A DNA stretch of 64,000 nucleotides from Picosynechococcus sp. PCC 7003 (GCF_001693255.1 NZ_CP016474.1:2684661-2748660), one strand, 5' to 3'. Shown: positions 1-9,493, counted from the stretch's first letter. Program-made: numbers and translations. The notes: generated by a model not told the origin, from the sequence alone.

Positions 1-1634
1 TTATGATGCCGGGCATGGATGGTTATGGGGTCTTAGAAATTCTCCAAGCGGATCCGGAAACCGAGACGATCCCGTTTATTTTCTTAACGGCTAAAGGCAC
101 CAAAGAAAACATTCGCCAGGGGATGAATTTGGGGGCCGATGATTACCTCACGAAACCCTTTACAACCTACGAATTACTCGACGCCATTAAAACGCGTTTG
201 CGGAAACGTCGTTCTTGGCAAGGCTATTTCCAGCAGAAAAAACAGGCCGGCGATCGCCAACAAATCAACTACGCCGTCACCCACGATCCCATTACCCAGC
301 TTCCCAACCAACTCGCCCTCCGGGATGACCTCAACCGCCTCCTCAAGCAGTGGGAACCGTTTGTTCACCAACAACTCAAACCCCATGAATCATGGCAAAT
401 TCCGATTGTTTACCTGAGCGTTGATCGATTTGAAAAAATAAACGAACTCTTTGGGTATCAATTTGGCAATGTTGTCCTCAAACACATTGTGCGCCAGTTG
501 GTGACGGTGGTGGCCGAGGATGCCTATTTAGCCTGTTTAAATTACACAGATTTTGTGGTGATTTATCCCCCCAGTTGCGCGGTGAATGAGGCCGAGCTCA
601 ATCAAATGGCAGAGCAAATCCTAGAAGCCTTTGAGAGCCCCCTGACGGTCAATGGACAAAAGATCTTAATCAATTGGTACATCGGGATGATTACCATGCC
701 CTACCGGGAATACAATTTTGATAAGTACCTCAACCAAGCAAAAGAGGCGATGGAGACGGCGCGTCAACGGGGTAACACAAACTACTATTTCTATTTCCAA
801 GAAGCGCAAATTAATGCCAATCACCAAAATCTGCTTCTCGATGCGGATCTTTACGACGCGATCCAAGAAAATCAATTAACCCTGTATTACCAACCCAAGA
901 TTAGTACCACGACTGGAAAAATTGTCGGTGCAGAAGCGCTCATTCGCTGGTTTCATCCCACCTTGGGCATGGTGTCACCGGCTAAATTTATTCCCCTCGC
1001 TGAAAAAAATGGTTTGATCACTAGCATTGGTGAATGGGTGTTTCGGGCCGCCTGTCACCAGGCTCAACAGTGGATGCAAGGAGAAATGGCCACTCCGAAG
1101 ATCGCCGTCAATCTTTCTGGACGACAGTTTTACCAATCACAACTGGTCGAAAATCTAGTCGAAATCACCCAGAAGTACGGGGTTAATCCGGCCCAAATTG
1201 AGTTGGAAGTGACCGAAAGTATTTTAATCTCGGATGTGGAATTGGCGATCGCCCATCTGCAAGCCCTAAAAAATTCCGGTTTTCCCATTGCCATTGATGA
1301 CTTTGGGACAGGCTACTCTTCCCTGAGCTACCTCCAAAACTTCCCCTTTGATATCCTCAAAATTGACCGCTGTTTTGTCCGCAACGTCGCCCATAACATT
1401 ACCAACTCCACCATTGTCAAACACATCATCATGATGGCCAAGCAGCTCGAACTAACCACCGTCGCCGAAGGGGTCGAAACCATGGCCGAATTAGAATTCC
1501 TCAAGACGCAACATTGTGACGAGATCCAGGGATTTTTATTTAGTCCGCCGGTGCCCGCCGAAAAATTTACAGCGATGCTCCAGGCCGACCAAAACTTTTA
1601 CGAACCGTGTCCAATCTCACCCGAGCCCGCCTAG
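1..1634 (+). CDS. Response regulator with REC, degenerate GGDEF and intact EAL domains (5' end outside window)
   Basis: The gene enters the window in the middle of its receiver domain: the first residues (MMPGMDGYGVLEIL) normally follow the phospho-acceptor Asp, and the conserved Lys is in TKPF. A GGDEF-like domain spans roughly visible residues 90-270, but the signature position reads NYTDF instead of GGDEF, so diguanylate cyclase activity is probably lost. The C-terminal EAL domain (about 285-530) keeps the expected phosphodiesterase motifs: EALIRW, NLSGRQF, ELEVTES, IDDFGTGYSSL, KIDRCFV and VAEGVET. The likely role is a phosphorylation-controlled c-di-GMP phosphodiesterase in the cytoplasm. 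The true start lies upstream, and a sensor kinase partner is not visible. The domain call is firm; the physiological output is unknown. Confidence 0.93.
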   Translation, partial: MMPGMDGYGVLEILQADPETETIPFIFLTAKGTKENIRQGMNLGADDYLTKPFTTYELLDAIKTRLRKRRSWQGYFQQKKQAGDRQQINYAVTHDPITQLPNQLALRDDLNRLLKQWEPFVHQQLKPHESWQIPIVYLSVDRFEKINELFGYQFGNVVLKHIVRQLVTVVAEDAYLACLNYTDFVVIYPPSCAVNEAELNQMAEQILEAFESPLTVNGQKILINWYIGMITMPYREYNFDKYLNQAKEAMETARQRGNTNYYFYFQEAQINANHQNLLLDADLYDAIQENQLTLYYQPKISTTTGKIVGAEALIRWFHPTLGMVSPAKFIPLAEKNGLITSIGEWVFRAACHQAQQWMQGEMATPKIAVNLSGRQFYQSQLVENLVEITQKYGVNPAQIELEVTESILISDVELAIAHLQALKNSGFPIAIDDFGTGYSSLSYLQNFPFDILKIDRCFVRNVAHNITNSTIVKHIIMMAKQLELTTVAEGVETMAELEFLKTQHCDEIQGFLFSPPVPAEKFTAMLQADQNFYEPCPISPEPA

Positions 1635-1720
1635 CTTCTGACCCTGACGCGAAGAAAGAACCGGAGTACGATAGGATTAAGCCTATTCCAATCTTTTTTC
1701 GTATCAGACATTTATTCACA

Positions 1721-2611
1721 ATGACTGCAGAGCCTAATCCCGCGATCGCCTTTTCCATGGACGACTTTGAGCATGCCCTCACCGAACATGACTACCATTT
1801 CGAACAGGGGCAAGTGGTCACAGGAAAAATTTTTGAACATCTATCCGATGGCGTCCTCGTGGATATTGGTGGAAAATCACCTGGGTTTTCTCCCCTCCGG
1901 GATGCACTCCTGGCTGGCGAGACAGATGCCCATACGGCTCTGCCCGTGGGCGAAAACGTTGAATTTTTGATTGTCCGGGGCCAAAACGCCGAAGGTCAAG
2001 TTACCCTGTCTCGCCGCAAATTAGCTGAACAACGGGTTTGGGAAGATCTCGCCCAAGCCGCCGAAGCAGGCAACTCCGTCCAGATGCGCGTCACAGGTAG
2101 TAACCGGGGCGGCGTCACTGGTGATGTTCAAGGACTGCGGGGCTTTATTCCCAACTCTCACCTAGTCGATAAAAATATCGATGATCTAATGGGGCAACTC
2201 CTGACAGTCAACTTCTTGGAGTTTGACCAAGAACGTCGCAAATTAGTGCTGTCCCAACGCTATGCTGCCCAAGCCGAAGTGATGCGTCGCCTGTCAATTG
2301 GGGCTTTGGTCAGTGGTACCGTGGTGAATCTCAAGCCCTACGGCGTTTTCGTTGAACTCGATGGCATGACTGGACTCCTCCACCGCAGTCAAATTAGTGC
2401 CAAGCCCGTTGAACAAATCGAAGCCCTCTTTAGCATTGGCCAAACGGTGCGGGTGCTGATCACAGACATTGAAGAAAGTAATAATCGCATTTCCCTGTCC
2501 CTACAGGCCCTCGAAAAATTCCCCGGTGAAGTGATCGAGCAGTTTGACGCAGTACAAACCAATGCCGAGGAACGGGTAGAGGCAGCCCGCAAAAAACTCA
2601 ATCTGGTTTAA
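1721..2611 (+). CDS. rpsA: S1 RNA-binding domain protein, 30S ribosomal protein S1 paralogue
   Basis: A protein of about 296 aa with three S1-type OB folds (roughly residues 28-100, 115-180 and 193-265). The third is canonical, with KPYGVFVELDGMTGLLH and NRISLSLQALE. Cyanobacteria often carry two short S1 proteins (Rps1a/Rps1b) instead of the six-repeat E. coli form, and this length fits that pattern. Which paralogue it is cannot be settled from sequence alone. The ATG at 1721 was chosen because the open frame upstream encodes no S1-like sequence and overlaps the end of the GGDEF-EAL gene. Expected role: mRNA binding at the 30S subunit or as a free translation factor. A strong hairpin terminator follows at 2680. 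Confidence 0.88.
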   Translation: MTAEPNPAIAFSMDDFEHALTEHDYHFEQGQVVTGKIFEHLSDGVLVDIGGKSPGFSPLRDALLAGETDAHTALPVGENVEFLIVRGQNAEGQVTLSRRKLAEQRVWEDLAQAAEAGNSVQMRVTGSNRGGVTGDVQGLRGFIPNSHLVDKNIDDLMGQLLTVNFLEFDQERRKLVLSQRYAAQAEVMRRLSIGALVSGTVVNLKPYGVFVELDGMTGLLHRSQISAKPVEQIEALFSIGQTVRVLITDIEESNNRISLSLQALEKFPGEVIEQFDAVQTNAEERVEAARKKLNLV

Positions 2612-2679
2612 GGCATAAAAAATAAGGGAAAAGTTTCCCTTGTTAACCAGAATTAACTAACTTAACTGGTGGTTTGAGG

Positions 2680-2703
2680 TGGTCTTTAGACCATCTTTTT
2701 TTT
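2680..2703 (+). terminator. Rho-independent terminator after the S1 gene
   Basis: A perfect stem TGGTCT/AGACCA with a two-base loop is followed by a T-rich run. It lies about 70 bp past the S1-protein stop. A weaker stem (GGGAAA/TTTCCC) sits at about 2624-2641, without a T-run. On the minus strand no T-run follows, so the terminator appears one-directional. Confidence 0.75.
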
Positions 2704-2748
2704 GGGTAAATTTCAGAAAGCGACTATTTTCTGTGCTTTACAGGGAGG

Positions 2749-3093
2749 CTACTCAAAGTCTAAGTCCGTATGGAGGGAGCCAGATTCAACGAGGCTAGAC
2801 TCTAGGTTCATGCGTTGTTCCATCTGGCCGAGGAAATAACCTGTCATCATGGCAGACGCCAGGAGATTTGCTAAATTTTCGCGGTCGGTGGTAATGCTTA
2901 CTTGAAAATCATCTGGAGGTAAGACACCGATTAAGCCTCTGACATTGTGGGCGATGATATCTTTTATCTCCGAGCTAGCGGACTGGGCCACCCGTGCAAG
3001 TACGTCCGGATTTTGCTGTTGCAAGTATTCCATTAAATTGTTTGCGGCTTGTTCGTCAACGTCGGCGGAAAAGAAGTCAGAGTTAAAAATCAT
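2749..3093 (-). CDS. DUF760 family protein
   Basis: A 114-aa acidic cytoplasmic protein that resembles the DUF760 family, which is shared by cyanobacteria and plant plastids. Seen: N-terminal helix EQAANNLMEYLQQQNPDVLA, then ASSEIKDIIAHNVRGLIG and a C-terminal helix NLANLLASAMMTGYFLGQ. No signal peptide or membrane segment is apparent. No biochemical role can be given from the sequence. It is encoded alone, convergent with the S1 gene, whose terminator lies in between, and divergent from the methyltransferase gene at 3289. Confidence 0.8.
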   Translation of the reverse strand: MIFNSDFFSADVDEQAANNLMEYLQQQNPDVLARVAQSASSEIKDIIAHNVRGLIGVLPPDDFQVSITTDRENLANLLASAMMTGYFLGQMEQRMNLESSLVESGSLHTDLDFE

Positions 3094-3288
3094 TCCTTAG
3101 TCCGAAAATATTACTGCTCACCCCCCACTTTAGCTTTTATTTATCAGACTGTACATGGTGGGTAGCCGGAGAGCTTAGGGAGAGCGCTAGGGGCCAATGG
3201 TGTGAATCACGGGGGCGATCGCCCCCAAAAAGTCCCTGGGGATGATCAACTGTAAAATGAATAACGCCTGCAAACCCTGTTGTAATTT

Positions 3289-4221
3289 ATGCCGACGATG
3301 ACCGTAAGCTCTTCTCGCCAATCCACCGATTTCCGTGTCAAGCTAGCCAATGGCCTTTTGGCAATTCGACCGATCGCCGCCCTTGCGAAAAACCGCGCCC
3401 GGGCGATGATGATTCAGCGGGCCGAAAGGTTAGGGGTGCCCTGGCGGGAGACTGTGGCGACCTTGAAACAACGGGATTGGCAGGGGGATCTTGCAGCGGT
3501 TGAAAATCCGGATTTAGAGTATCCCGAATATTATCTGCGCTCATTCCACGCCTATGAGGCTGGAAATTTGGGTTGGGAGCCGGCCCTAGAGGTCGAATCG
3601 GCGGCCTATTCTGTCCATTCAACCTTGTTTGGTGAACCGAACGTCCAAGGGGATGCGTTGCTGCGGGATAGCTACCACCAAATTCTGAAATTTAACATTG
3701 ATATTACCCCTGAAAAAATTGTCGATATTGGCTGCAGTGTGGGCATGAGTACGGAAGCATTGCAGCAGGTTTTCCCCCAAACACAATTGACGGGAGTAGA
3801 TTTGTCGCCTTATTTTTTGGCAGTCGCAAAATATCGCACCGCTCATCACGCAGATCAGTTTACCTGGTGCCACGCGCCCGGAGAGGATACCAACCTGCCG
3901 GGACAATCATTTGATTTGGTGTCCTGTTCTTTGATTTTCCATGAGCTGCCCCAGACAGCGGCGATCGCCATTTTCCGAGAAGCCAAACGACTTCTTAGAC
4001 CAGGTGGCTATTTTGCGATGATGGACATGAATCCCCAGGCGGAAGTTTATAAAAAAATGCCCCCCTATATTTTGACGTTGCTCAAAAGTACAGAACCCTA
4101 TTTGGATCAGTATTTCAGCCTGGATGTGGCCGAGGAATTGCAGCGGGCTGGGTTTGAGGCCCCCTTCATCCAAGAAAATACCGTTCGTCACCGCACGGTC
4201 ATTGCCAAGGTCAGGGATTAA
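3289..4221 (+). CDS. Class I SAM-dependent methyltransferase
   Basis: A 310-aa protein with a Rossmann methyltransferase domain in its C-terminal half. Motif I is IVDIGCSVGMST (about residues 144-155), an acidic residue ends the next strand (LTGVDLSPYF, D171), and later SFDLVSCSLIFHELP and LRPGGYFAMMDMNPQ are visible. The N-terminal 130 residues are basic and helical and belong to no domain I recognise. The substrate is unknown: it could be a lipid, a quinone or a small metabolite. The stop is only three bases before the next ATG, so it is almost certainly cotranscribed with the FAD-dependent oxidoreductase at 4225. ATG 3298 is an alternative start. Confidence 0.85.
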   Translation: MPTMTVSSSRQSTDFRVKLANGLLAIRPIAALAKNRARAMMIQRAERLGVPWRETVATLKQRDWQGDLAAVENPDLEYPEYYLRSFHAYEAGNLGWEPALEVESAAYSVHSTLFGEPNVQGDALLRDSYHQILKFNIDITPEKIVDIGCSVGMSTEALQQVFPQTQLTGVDLSPYFLAVAKYRTAHHADQFTWCHAPGEDTNLPGQSFDLVSCSLIFHELPQTAAIAIFREAKRLLRPGGYFAMMDMNPQAEVYKKMPPYILTLLKSTEPYLDQYFSLDVAEELQRAGFEAPFIQENTVRHRTVIAKVRD

Positions 4222-4224
4222 GCC

Positions 4225-5328
4225 ATGGTGAAACGGGTTGTCATTTTAGGCGCAGGGGTCGTCGGCGCGGCGATCGCCTATGAGTTGAGCCGATTAGATC
4301 AGTTCGAGATTACGGTTTTAGATACAAGCCAACCAGCGAGTGGGTCAACGGGGGCGGCCCTGGGAGTGCTGATGGGGATCATCAGTCGCAAAACGAAGGG
4401 TCGCGCCTGGACATTGCGTCGTCGCAGTATGGAACGCTTTCCTGAGCTTTTGAAAGAACTCGCCGCTGCGGGTCAGCCAGTGCCCCACAATCCCCACGGC
4501 ATTTTGAAGTTACTGCGCGAACCAGAAGAACTCGCAAAAGGCGATCGCCTCCGGGATGTTCGCCAGGCATCGGGTTGGCAGTTGGCAATCTGGGATCAGG
4601 AAATGATTCAGCAACATTGTCCCCACCTCCAAGCCGGGGAAGCCGCTGGCGGCATTTTTTCGCCCCAGGATTTTCAGGTGCAGCCCGTCCCCTTCACCCA
4701 ATCGCTCCTGGCCGTCGCCCAACGAAATGGTGTGCACTGTCAATTTGGGGTCTCCCAGCCCAGGTTGGATGTCACAGATCAACATTGTCAAAAAATTGTC
4801 ACAGATCAAAACGGCTATCCTTGTGATTGGCTCATTGTTTCAGCGGGTTTAGGTTCCCTAGAGATAACCAAAAATCTAAGCGAAAGCCTTTCCCTGGGGC
4901 CAGTGTTGGGGCAAGCCTTTCACCTGCGCGTGCCAGAACAAGTTGAACCGCAAACTTCTTTTCAACCCGTGGTGAGTTTTGAAGATATCCATGTGGTGCC
5001 CCTCGGCCAAGGGGAATATTGGGTGGGGGCGACGGTGGAATTTCCCGCTGAAACAGGTGAGATCACCACCGATGCGAACCTCGCTGATCAAGTGCTCCAA
5101 AAGGCGATCGCCTTCTATCCGGTGTTAAAACAGGCAGAAATTCTCCGGCATTGGTCAGGGAAACGGCCCAGACCGAATGGTCAAGGCGCCCCCGTGCTCA
5201 AAGGATTAGCGGGTTATGACAATATCCTCCTGGCCACGGGTCACTACCGCAATGGCGTACTCTTGGCCCCAGCTACGGCTTTAACGATCCGCGATTGGCT
5301 CCTGGCCCCAGAAACCATTCCTTTTTAA
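4225..5328 (+). CDS. FAD-dependent oxidoreductase, DadA/ThiO family
   Basis: A 367-aa flavoprotein. The N-terminal dinucleotide-binding motif is VVILGAGVVGAAIAYELSR (residues 4-22), followed by the family-typical acidic strand end VLDTSQPASGSTGAALG. The C-terminus GYDNILLATGHYRNGVLLAP is the usual second FAD contact of the glycine oxidase/D-amino-acid dehydrogenase family. It may oxidise an amine such as glycine; glycine oxidase ThiO of thiamine synthesis is the best-known relative, but no thi genes are near, so the substrate stays open. It is tightly coupled to the upstream methyltransferase (three-base gap). Confidence 0.85.
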   Translation: MVKRVVILGAGVVGAAIAYELSRLDQFEITVLDTSQPASGSTGAALGVLMGIISRKTKGRAWTLRRRSMERFPELLKELAAAGQPVPHNPHGILKLLREPEELAKGDRLRDVRQASGWQLAIWDQEMIQQHCPHLQAGEAAGGIFSPQDFQVQPVPFTQSLLAVAQRNGVHCQFGVSQPRLDVTDQHCQKIVTDQNGYPCDWLIVSAGLGSLEITKNLSESLSLGPVLGQAFHLRVPEQVEPQTSFQPVVSFEDIHVVPLGQGEYWVGATVEFPAETGEITTDANLADQVLQKAIAFYPVLKQAEILRHWSGKRPRPNGQGAPVLKGLAGYDNILLATGHYRNGVLLAPATALTIRDWLLAPETIPF

Positions 5329-5363
5329 GTCTGTTCCAATTCCTAAACTTCCTAACACAAACT

Positions 5364-6209
5364 ATGACGACCTCCGGCACCCTTTATCTGGTGGGCACCC
5401 CCATCGGCAACCTTGATGACATGACTTTCCGGGCGATCGCCACCCTCAAAACCGTTGATTTGATCGCCGCCGAAGACACCCGACACACCGGCAAACTTCT
5501 CAAGCATTTTCAAATTGCCACCCCCCAAATCAGCTACCACGACCACAACCGGCACCAACGACAGGTGCAACTCCTCGAAAAATTGCACAGTGGGCTAAAT
5601 ATTGCTCTAGTTAGCGATGCCGGATTACCGGGGATCAGCGATCCTGGCTTTGAATTGGTCGCCAGTGCCATCGACGCAGCAATTACGGTGGTGCCCATTC
5701 CAGGGGTGAGTGCCGGACTGACGGGTTTAATTGCCTCCGGTATTTCCCCCGAAAAATTTGTCTTTGAAGGTTTTTTACCCCCCAAGAAAAAGGATCGCCA
5801 TCAACTCTTAGCGCAACTGTGCGAGGAGCCCCGCACCCTAATTTTCTACGAAGCGCCCCATCGATTGGTGAAAACCCTGACGGATTTGCTGGAGCATTTT
5901 GCAGGCGATCGCCCCCTTGTGTGCGCTAGGGAACTGACAAAACTCCACGAAGAATTTTGGCGCGGCACCCTAGAAACAGCCCTCACCCATTACCAGCAGC
6001 ACAACCCCAAGGGGGAATTCACCCTGATTTTGGCCGGGGCGAGCCCAACAACTGACCAGGAGGCACCGACTGATGCGGAAATCTTGGCCCAACTTCAGAC
6101 GTTAATCCAACAGGGTATGAGCCGTTCCGGGGCTAGTCGCACCCTCGCCCAACAACTCAACCTCTCCCGCCGCCACATTTATCAACTCAGTACTGATCTA
6201 GAGAGTTAA
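5364..6209 (+). CDS. rsmI: 16S rRNA (cytidine(1402)-2'-O)-methyltransferase RsmI
   Basis: A protein of about 281 aa of the tetrapyrrole-methylase fold. Family hallmarks are visible: TLYLVGTPIGNLDDMTFRA at the N-terminus, AAEDTRHTGKLL, ALVSDAGLPGISDPG, VVPIPGVSAGLTGL and FVFEGFLPPKK. RsmI methylates the ribose of C1402 in the decoding centre, together with RsmH. ATG 5364 was chosen because it directly precedes the conserved N-terminus; the longer open frame would overlap the oxidoreductase gene. Its C-terminus carries the usual short helical region (SRTLAQQLNLSRRHIYQL). The stop is two bases from the convergent RodZ-like gene. Confidence 0.95.
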   Translation: MTTSGTLYLVGTPIGNLDDMTFRAIATLKTVDLIAAEDTRHTGKLLKHFQIATPQISYHDHNRHQRQVQLLEKLHSGLNIALVSDAGLPGISDPGFELVASAIDAAITVVPIPGVSAGLTGLIASGISPEKFVFEGFLPPKKKDRHQLLAQLCEEPRTLIFYEAPHRLVKTLTDLLEHFAGDRPLVCARELTKLHEEFWRGTLETALTHYQQHNPKGEFTLILAGASPTTDQEAPTDAEILAQLQTLIQQGMSRSGASRTLAQQLNLSRRHIYQLSTDLES

Positions 6210-6211
6210 GT

Positions 6212-7042
6212 CTAAGAAGATGCCTGGGTTTTAGGTTTGTTGTTGTCGGCTTTGGCCTGGTAGGTAAACTCTTCGACGGCACCGGGTTCCCCTAAACGAT
6301 GGGGTTGTTGGTTATTGATGGTGATGTAAACAGCCCCGGCATTACCGGAACGGACGCGCACACTTTCATCGGCGATCCATTGTTTTTGGGTGCCCTTAGC
6401 GAGGGTGCCTTCAAAGGCCGTTTGACCATCGATTTCCACCCGCATCCAAGCCATTTCTTGGGTTTGGATATCAACCACCACTGATTCTGATGCGTCTGCT
6501 GCATTGCCATCGGGGTTGGTGGTGGCGACGGGTTGAGATGAGGCTATGCTTTGGGTAGTCGTGTTTTCTTGACGGGCTGGGATTTTACTTTCTACAAGTG
6601 CCGGATCTAGCTGGGGCGTCAGACTGGGATTTTGGTTACGGACGATATTACCCAAGGATTGCACTGTGGCGACGATGATCAACAAATAGGCAAGGTAAAG
6701 GTGGCTAGGCCGCAACTGGAAATGATAGATAAATTGGCTCCAGTGGGGAATGTGCCAACGGTTTTGGGGCTCGGCTTGGGGAAATTCCTGGGCGATCGCC
6801 ATACCATCGAGGCCAAGACATGCCGCATAGCAACGCAGAAGACCTTGGAGATAAACCGGCTCTGGTAACTCCTCAAGGCGACCTGCTTCAATGCTTTCCA
6901 GGAGTGCCCGGCGAATATTGGTTTTACGGGAAACAAAGGCGAGAGACCAGCCTTTGGCGAGGCGTTGTTGCTGCAACTGGACACCGATTTGGGCAAGGTA
7001 TTCTTGCTGGGGGATGGGGGAATGGATCGCTGTCTCCTTCAT
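6212..7042 (-). CDS. RodZ-like helix-turn-helix membrane protein with C-terminal DUF4115 domain
   Basis: A 276-aa protein in three parts: an N-terminal Cro/RodZ-type helix-turn-helix (about residues 15-80, with GWSLAFVSRKTNIRRALLE and LPEPVYLQGLLRCYA), one transmembrane helix (about 113-133), and a periplasmic domain of DUF4115 type (about 190-270, WMRVEIDGQTAFEGTLAKGT) after a low-complexity linker. RodZ links MreB to the membrane in rod-shaped bacteria; cyanobacterial relatives are usually annotated as helix-turn-helix or DUF4115 proteins. Its start overlaps the stop of the upstream pseudouridine synthase by four bases, so the two are translationally coupled. Confidence 0.85.
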   Translation of the reverse strand: MKETAIHSPIPQQEYLAQIGVQLQQQRLAKGWSLAFVSRKTNIRRALLESIEAGRLEELPEPVYLQGLLRCYAACLGLDGMAIAQEFPQAEPQNRWHIPHWSQFIYHFQLRPSHLYLAYLLIIVATVQSLGNIVRNQNPSLTPQLDPALVESKIPARQENTTTQSIASSQPVATTNPDGNAADASESVVVDIQTQEMAWMRVEIDGQTAFEGTLAKGTQKQWIADESVRVRSGNAGAVYITINNQQPHRLGEPGAVEEFTYQAKADNNKPKTQASS

Positions 7043-7818
7043 GCTTGGTACTCCCGGACTGGGGCGGATGAATGGAATGGAAAATTAGAATTATATTTGG
7101 ATCGGAGCTGTTTGATCTCAGCTTTGGTTAGGGGACGGGCTTGGCCCCGTTGCAGATCGCCCAGGTGTAGGTTGCCAATGGCTAAACGATGGAGTTTTAC
7201 CACAGGAAAACCGAGCTGATCAGCTACCCGACGAATCTGGCGGTTGCGCCCTTCGGTAAGCATGATATCAATACAGGTTTTATCTTGGGTAATGGTTTTG
7301 AGGTGAATTTGGGTGGGCAAAGTGCGGCGATCGCCTAACATTACCCCCTGACGCCACTGGTCGAGGATATGCTCTGGCACTTTCCCTTTTAGCCAAACGC
7401 GATAGGTTTTGGGAATGTGGTACCGAGGATGAGTTAAGGCCAGGGTGAAATCACCGTCATTGGTCAGCAGCAACGCCCCTGTGGATTGGGCATCGAGACG
7501 GCCAATAGGATGAATTCCCTTTCCCTGTCGGAGCGGTGGGGGCAGTAAATCTAAGACCGTAGATCGTCCCTTAGGATCGGCACAGGTAGAAACCACCCCC
7601 TTGGGTTTGTGGATAAGGTAATAGTAATGTCGTGGCCGTTCAGCAACCTTGAGGGGTTTACCGTCAACACAGAGGCGATCGCCTTCTGGATCTGCTTGAT
7701 CACCCAACTGAACGGGTTTGCCATTGAGGGTAACCCGTCCAGCGAGAATGAGTTTTTCTGCGCCTCGCCGTGAAGCAATGCCCCAACGGGCGAGAATCTT
7801 TTGCACTCTTTCAGCCAT
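7039..7818 (-). CDS. Ribosomal RNA pseudouridine synthase, RsuA/RluB/RluE family
   Basis: A 259-aa enzyme with an N-terminal S4 RNA-binding domain (residues 1-60, ILARWGIASRRGAEKLI) and the RsuA-type catalytic domain. The catalytic Asp is in GRLDAQSTGALLLTNDGD (about D109); later motifs are LTEGRNRQIRRV and FPVVKLHR. It converts a specific uridine of rRNA to pseudouridine; RluB-like activity on 23S rRNA is a reasonable guess, because most cyanobacteria carry a single member. The last four bases overlap the start of the RodZ-like gene. A gap of about 190 bp without clear features separates it from tldD. Confidence 0.92.
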   Translation of the reverse strand: MAERVQKILARWGIASRRGAEKLILAGRVTLNGKPVQLGDQADPEGDRLCVDGKPLKVAERPRHYYYLIHKPKGVVSTCADPKGRSTVLDLLPPPLRQGKGIHPIGRLDAQSTGALLLTNDGDFTLALTHPRYHIPKTYRVWLKGKVPEHILDQWRQGVMLGDRRTLPTQIHLKTITQDKTCIDIMLTEGRNRQIRRVADQLGFPVVKLHRLAIGNLHLGDLQRGQARPLTKAEIKQLRSKYNSNFPFHSSAPVREYQA

Positions 7819-8008
7819 AGATTATGGAGTGCTGGTTTTTAAAAAGCCAGGAAAATTGCAAGTCATATTTTACAAATCTTAGCAGGTGTTGTTTCCCCGC
7901 ATAAATACCTAAAACAAAAGGGGGATGTTGAAATTTCTTGACAAATGTGGGTCAGAGCAAGGGCCAACCTTGATTGTTTACCCACGACGCCCGGCGTAAT
8001 TTCGTCCC

Positions 8009-9493
8009 TTAACGACCAATGGTGATGTTGCCTACTCGGATAGGGACACAGGCGTGGGTCATTTGGGCAATCTGCATTGGCTCTCCTTTGCCGCACATAT
8101 CGGTGCCGCGCTGTTCTAATTCTGAAGCTGGGGCGATCGCCTCTACTTTATTCCAGAATTCTGTGGTCATGCTCTGGTAAGTGAGATTTTTGACCATGCC
8201 GTTGAGTTGACCGTTTTTGATGTACCAGACCCCATTACCGCCAAATTGAAAATTCCGCCGCTGTTGATCAATGGAAAAAGTATCATCCCCGTCGATGAGA
8301 TAACCGTCTTTGGTATCGGCGATCATTTCCGCGAGGGTTGCCGTGCGATCGCCCCCAGGTTCTCCCGGTTCGAGGCCGAGATTCGGAATCCGCACCATGG
8401 GAACACTGGCCCAACTATCGGCGAAAGCACAACCATTACTTTCCGGTCGGCCGAGGCGGTGGGCGGTTTCTCGGTCAGTGAGGTAATCCGTCAAAATGCC
8501 ATCTTTGACAACGTACCATTCCTGGGCCTTAACCCCCTCATCGTCATAGCCAGCGGTGCTGCGACCACCGGGTTGGGTGCGGTCTGCCTTGAAATTCACC
8601 CAGGGGGCTGCGTATTGCAGTTGATTGAGATGATTCGTGGTGGCAAAACTTGTCCCGGCAAAATTCGCCTCATAGCCATAAACCCGGTCTAACTCCGTGG
8701 GATGGCCGACAGATTCATGGATTGGAAGCCAGAGATGACTGGGTTTAAGGATCAAGGTTGTTTCACCGCTGGGAGCTTCGGGGGCATGGACTTTTTCGAT
8801 GGCTTCCTGGGCGACGCGCTCGACATTGTTGCGGAGGGTTTCCGGTTCGATGTGTTCATAGCCGAGATTTAAGGGCGATCGCTCATATTTGCGACCCTGG
8901 GCATCCCCATTGGCCACCGCCGTACAACCCATCCCGGCCCCACTGCGATAGAGCCGTTGTTCAATTAAAGATCCTTCCGTCGAAGCAAAGATTTTGTCCT
9001 CTTGGGTAAAGCTCAGATAGGCATAGGCTTTTTTAATCTGGGGATCATGGCCCAGGAACCGATCCGTTAAATCGAGGAGGAGGTCTGTTTTTTCCGTGAG
9101 GGACACCGCAAACGGATCAATTTGAATCGGCGTTTCGTAGCGATCGCGGTAGGCGGGCACTGGCACCAAACGAATGGGTTCCCGTTGGCTGAGGTGACTG
9201 CCTTTGGCAATATCGATGGCTAATTGCACAACGCGTACCATCTCTGCGGTCGTCCGCCGGTGGCTCGCGGCAAATCCCCAAGCTCCCTGCCACAGTACCC
9301 GCACCCCAAAACCGGCACTGACATTATCGCTGAGGCGTTTGAGGGAACGATCCTGGGCCCAGAGTCGCTGCTTGCGATAGGTACAGAGACGAATTTCGCC
9401 ATACTCACAACCCTGTTGCCGGATCAGCTGAATAGCAGCTTGGGCGAGGTCGCTAAACGTCAAATGTTGGGGGTGAGGCGCGGCTTGAACCAT
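8009..9493 (-). CDS. tldD: TldD family metalloprotease
   Basis: A 494-aa protein of the TldD/PmbA family. The zinc motif HESVGH (residues 259-264) identifies it as the TldD subunit rather than TldE/PmbA, which lacks the motif. Other conserved stretches are GFGVRVLWQGAWGFA, GEPGGDRTATLAEMI and DGYLIDGDDTFSIDQQR. In other bacteria TldD forms a heterodimer with TldE that unfolds and cleaves peptides, including modified peptides and the antitoxin CcdA. No tldE is in this window. It is transcribed on the minus strand downstream of the BaiN-type gene, with a 30-bp gap. Confidence 0.93.
   Translation of the reverse strand: MVQAAPHPQHLTFSDLAQAAIQLIRQQGCEYGEIRLCTYRKQRLWAQDRSLKRLSDNVSAGFGVRVLWQGAWGFAASHRRTTAEMVRVVQLAIDIAKGSHLSQREPIRLVPVPAYRDRYETPIQIDPFAVSLTEKTDLLLDLTDRFLGHDPQIKKAYAYLSFTQEDKIFASTEGSLIEQRLYRSGAGMGCTAVANGDAQGRKYERSPLNLGYEHIEPETLRNNVERVAQEAIEKVHAPEAPSGETTLILKPSHLWLPIHESVGHPTELDRVYGYEANFAGTSFATTNHLNQLQYAAPWVNFKADRTQPGGRSTAGYDDEGVKAQEWYVVKDGILTDYLTDRETAHRLGRPESNGCAFADSWASVPMVRIPNLGLEPGEPGGDRTATLAEMIADTKDGYLIDGDDTFSIDQQRRNFQFGGNGVWYIKNGQLNGMVKNLTYQSMTTEFWNKVEAIAPASELEQRGTDMCGKGEPMQIAQMTHACVPIRVGNITIGR

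Noticed and set aside
8207-8692. A 161-aa plus-strand open frame
   Set aside because: It is antisense to tldD, whose zinc motif and length are complete; the antisense product has no recognisable features.
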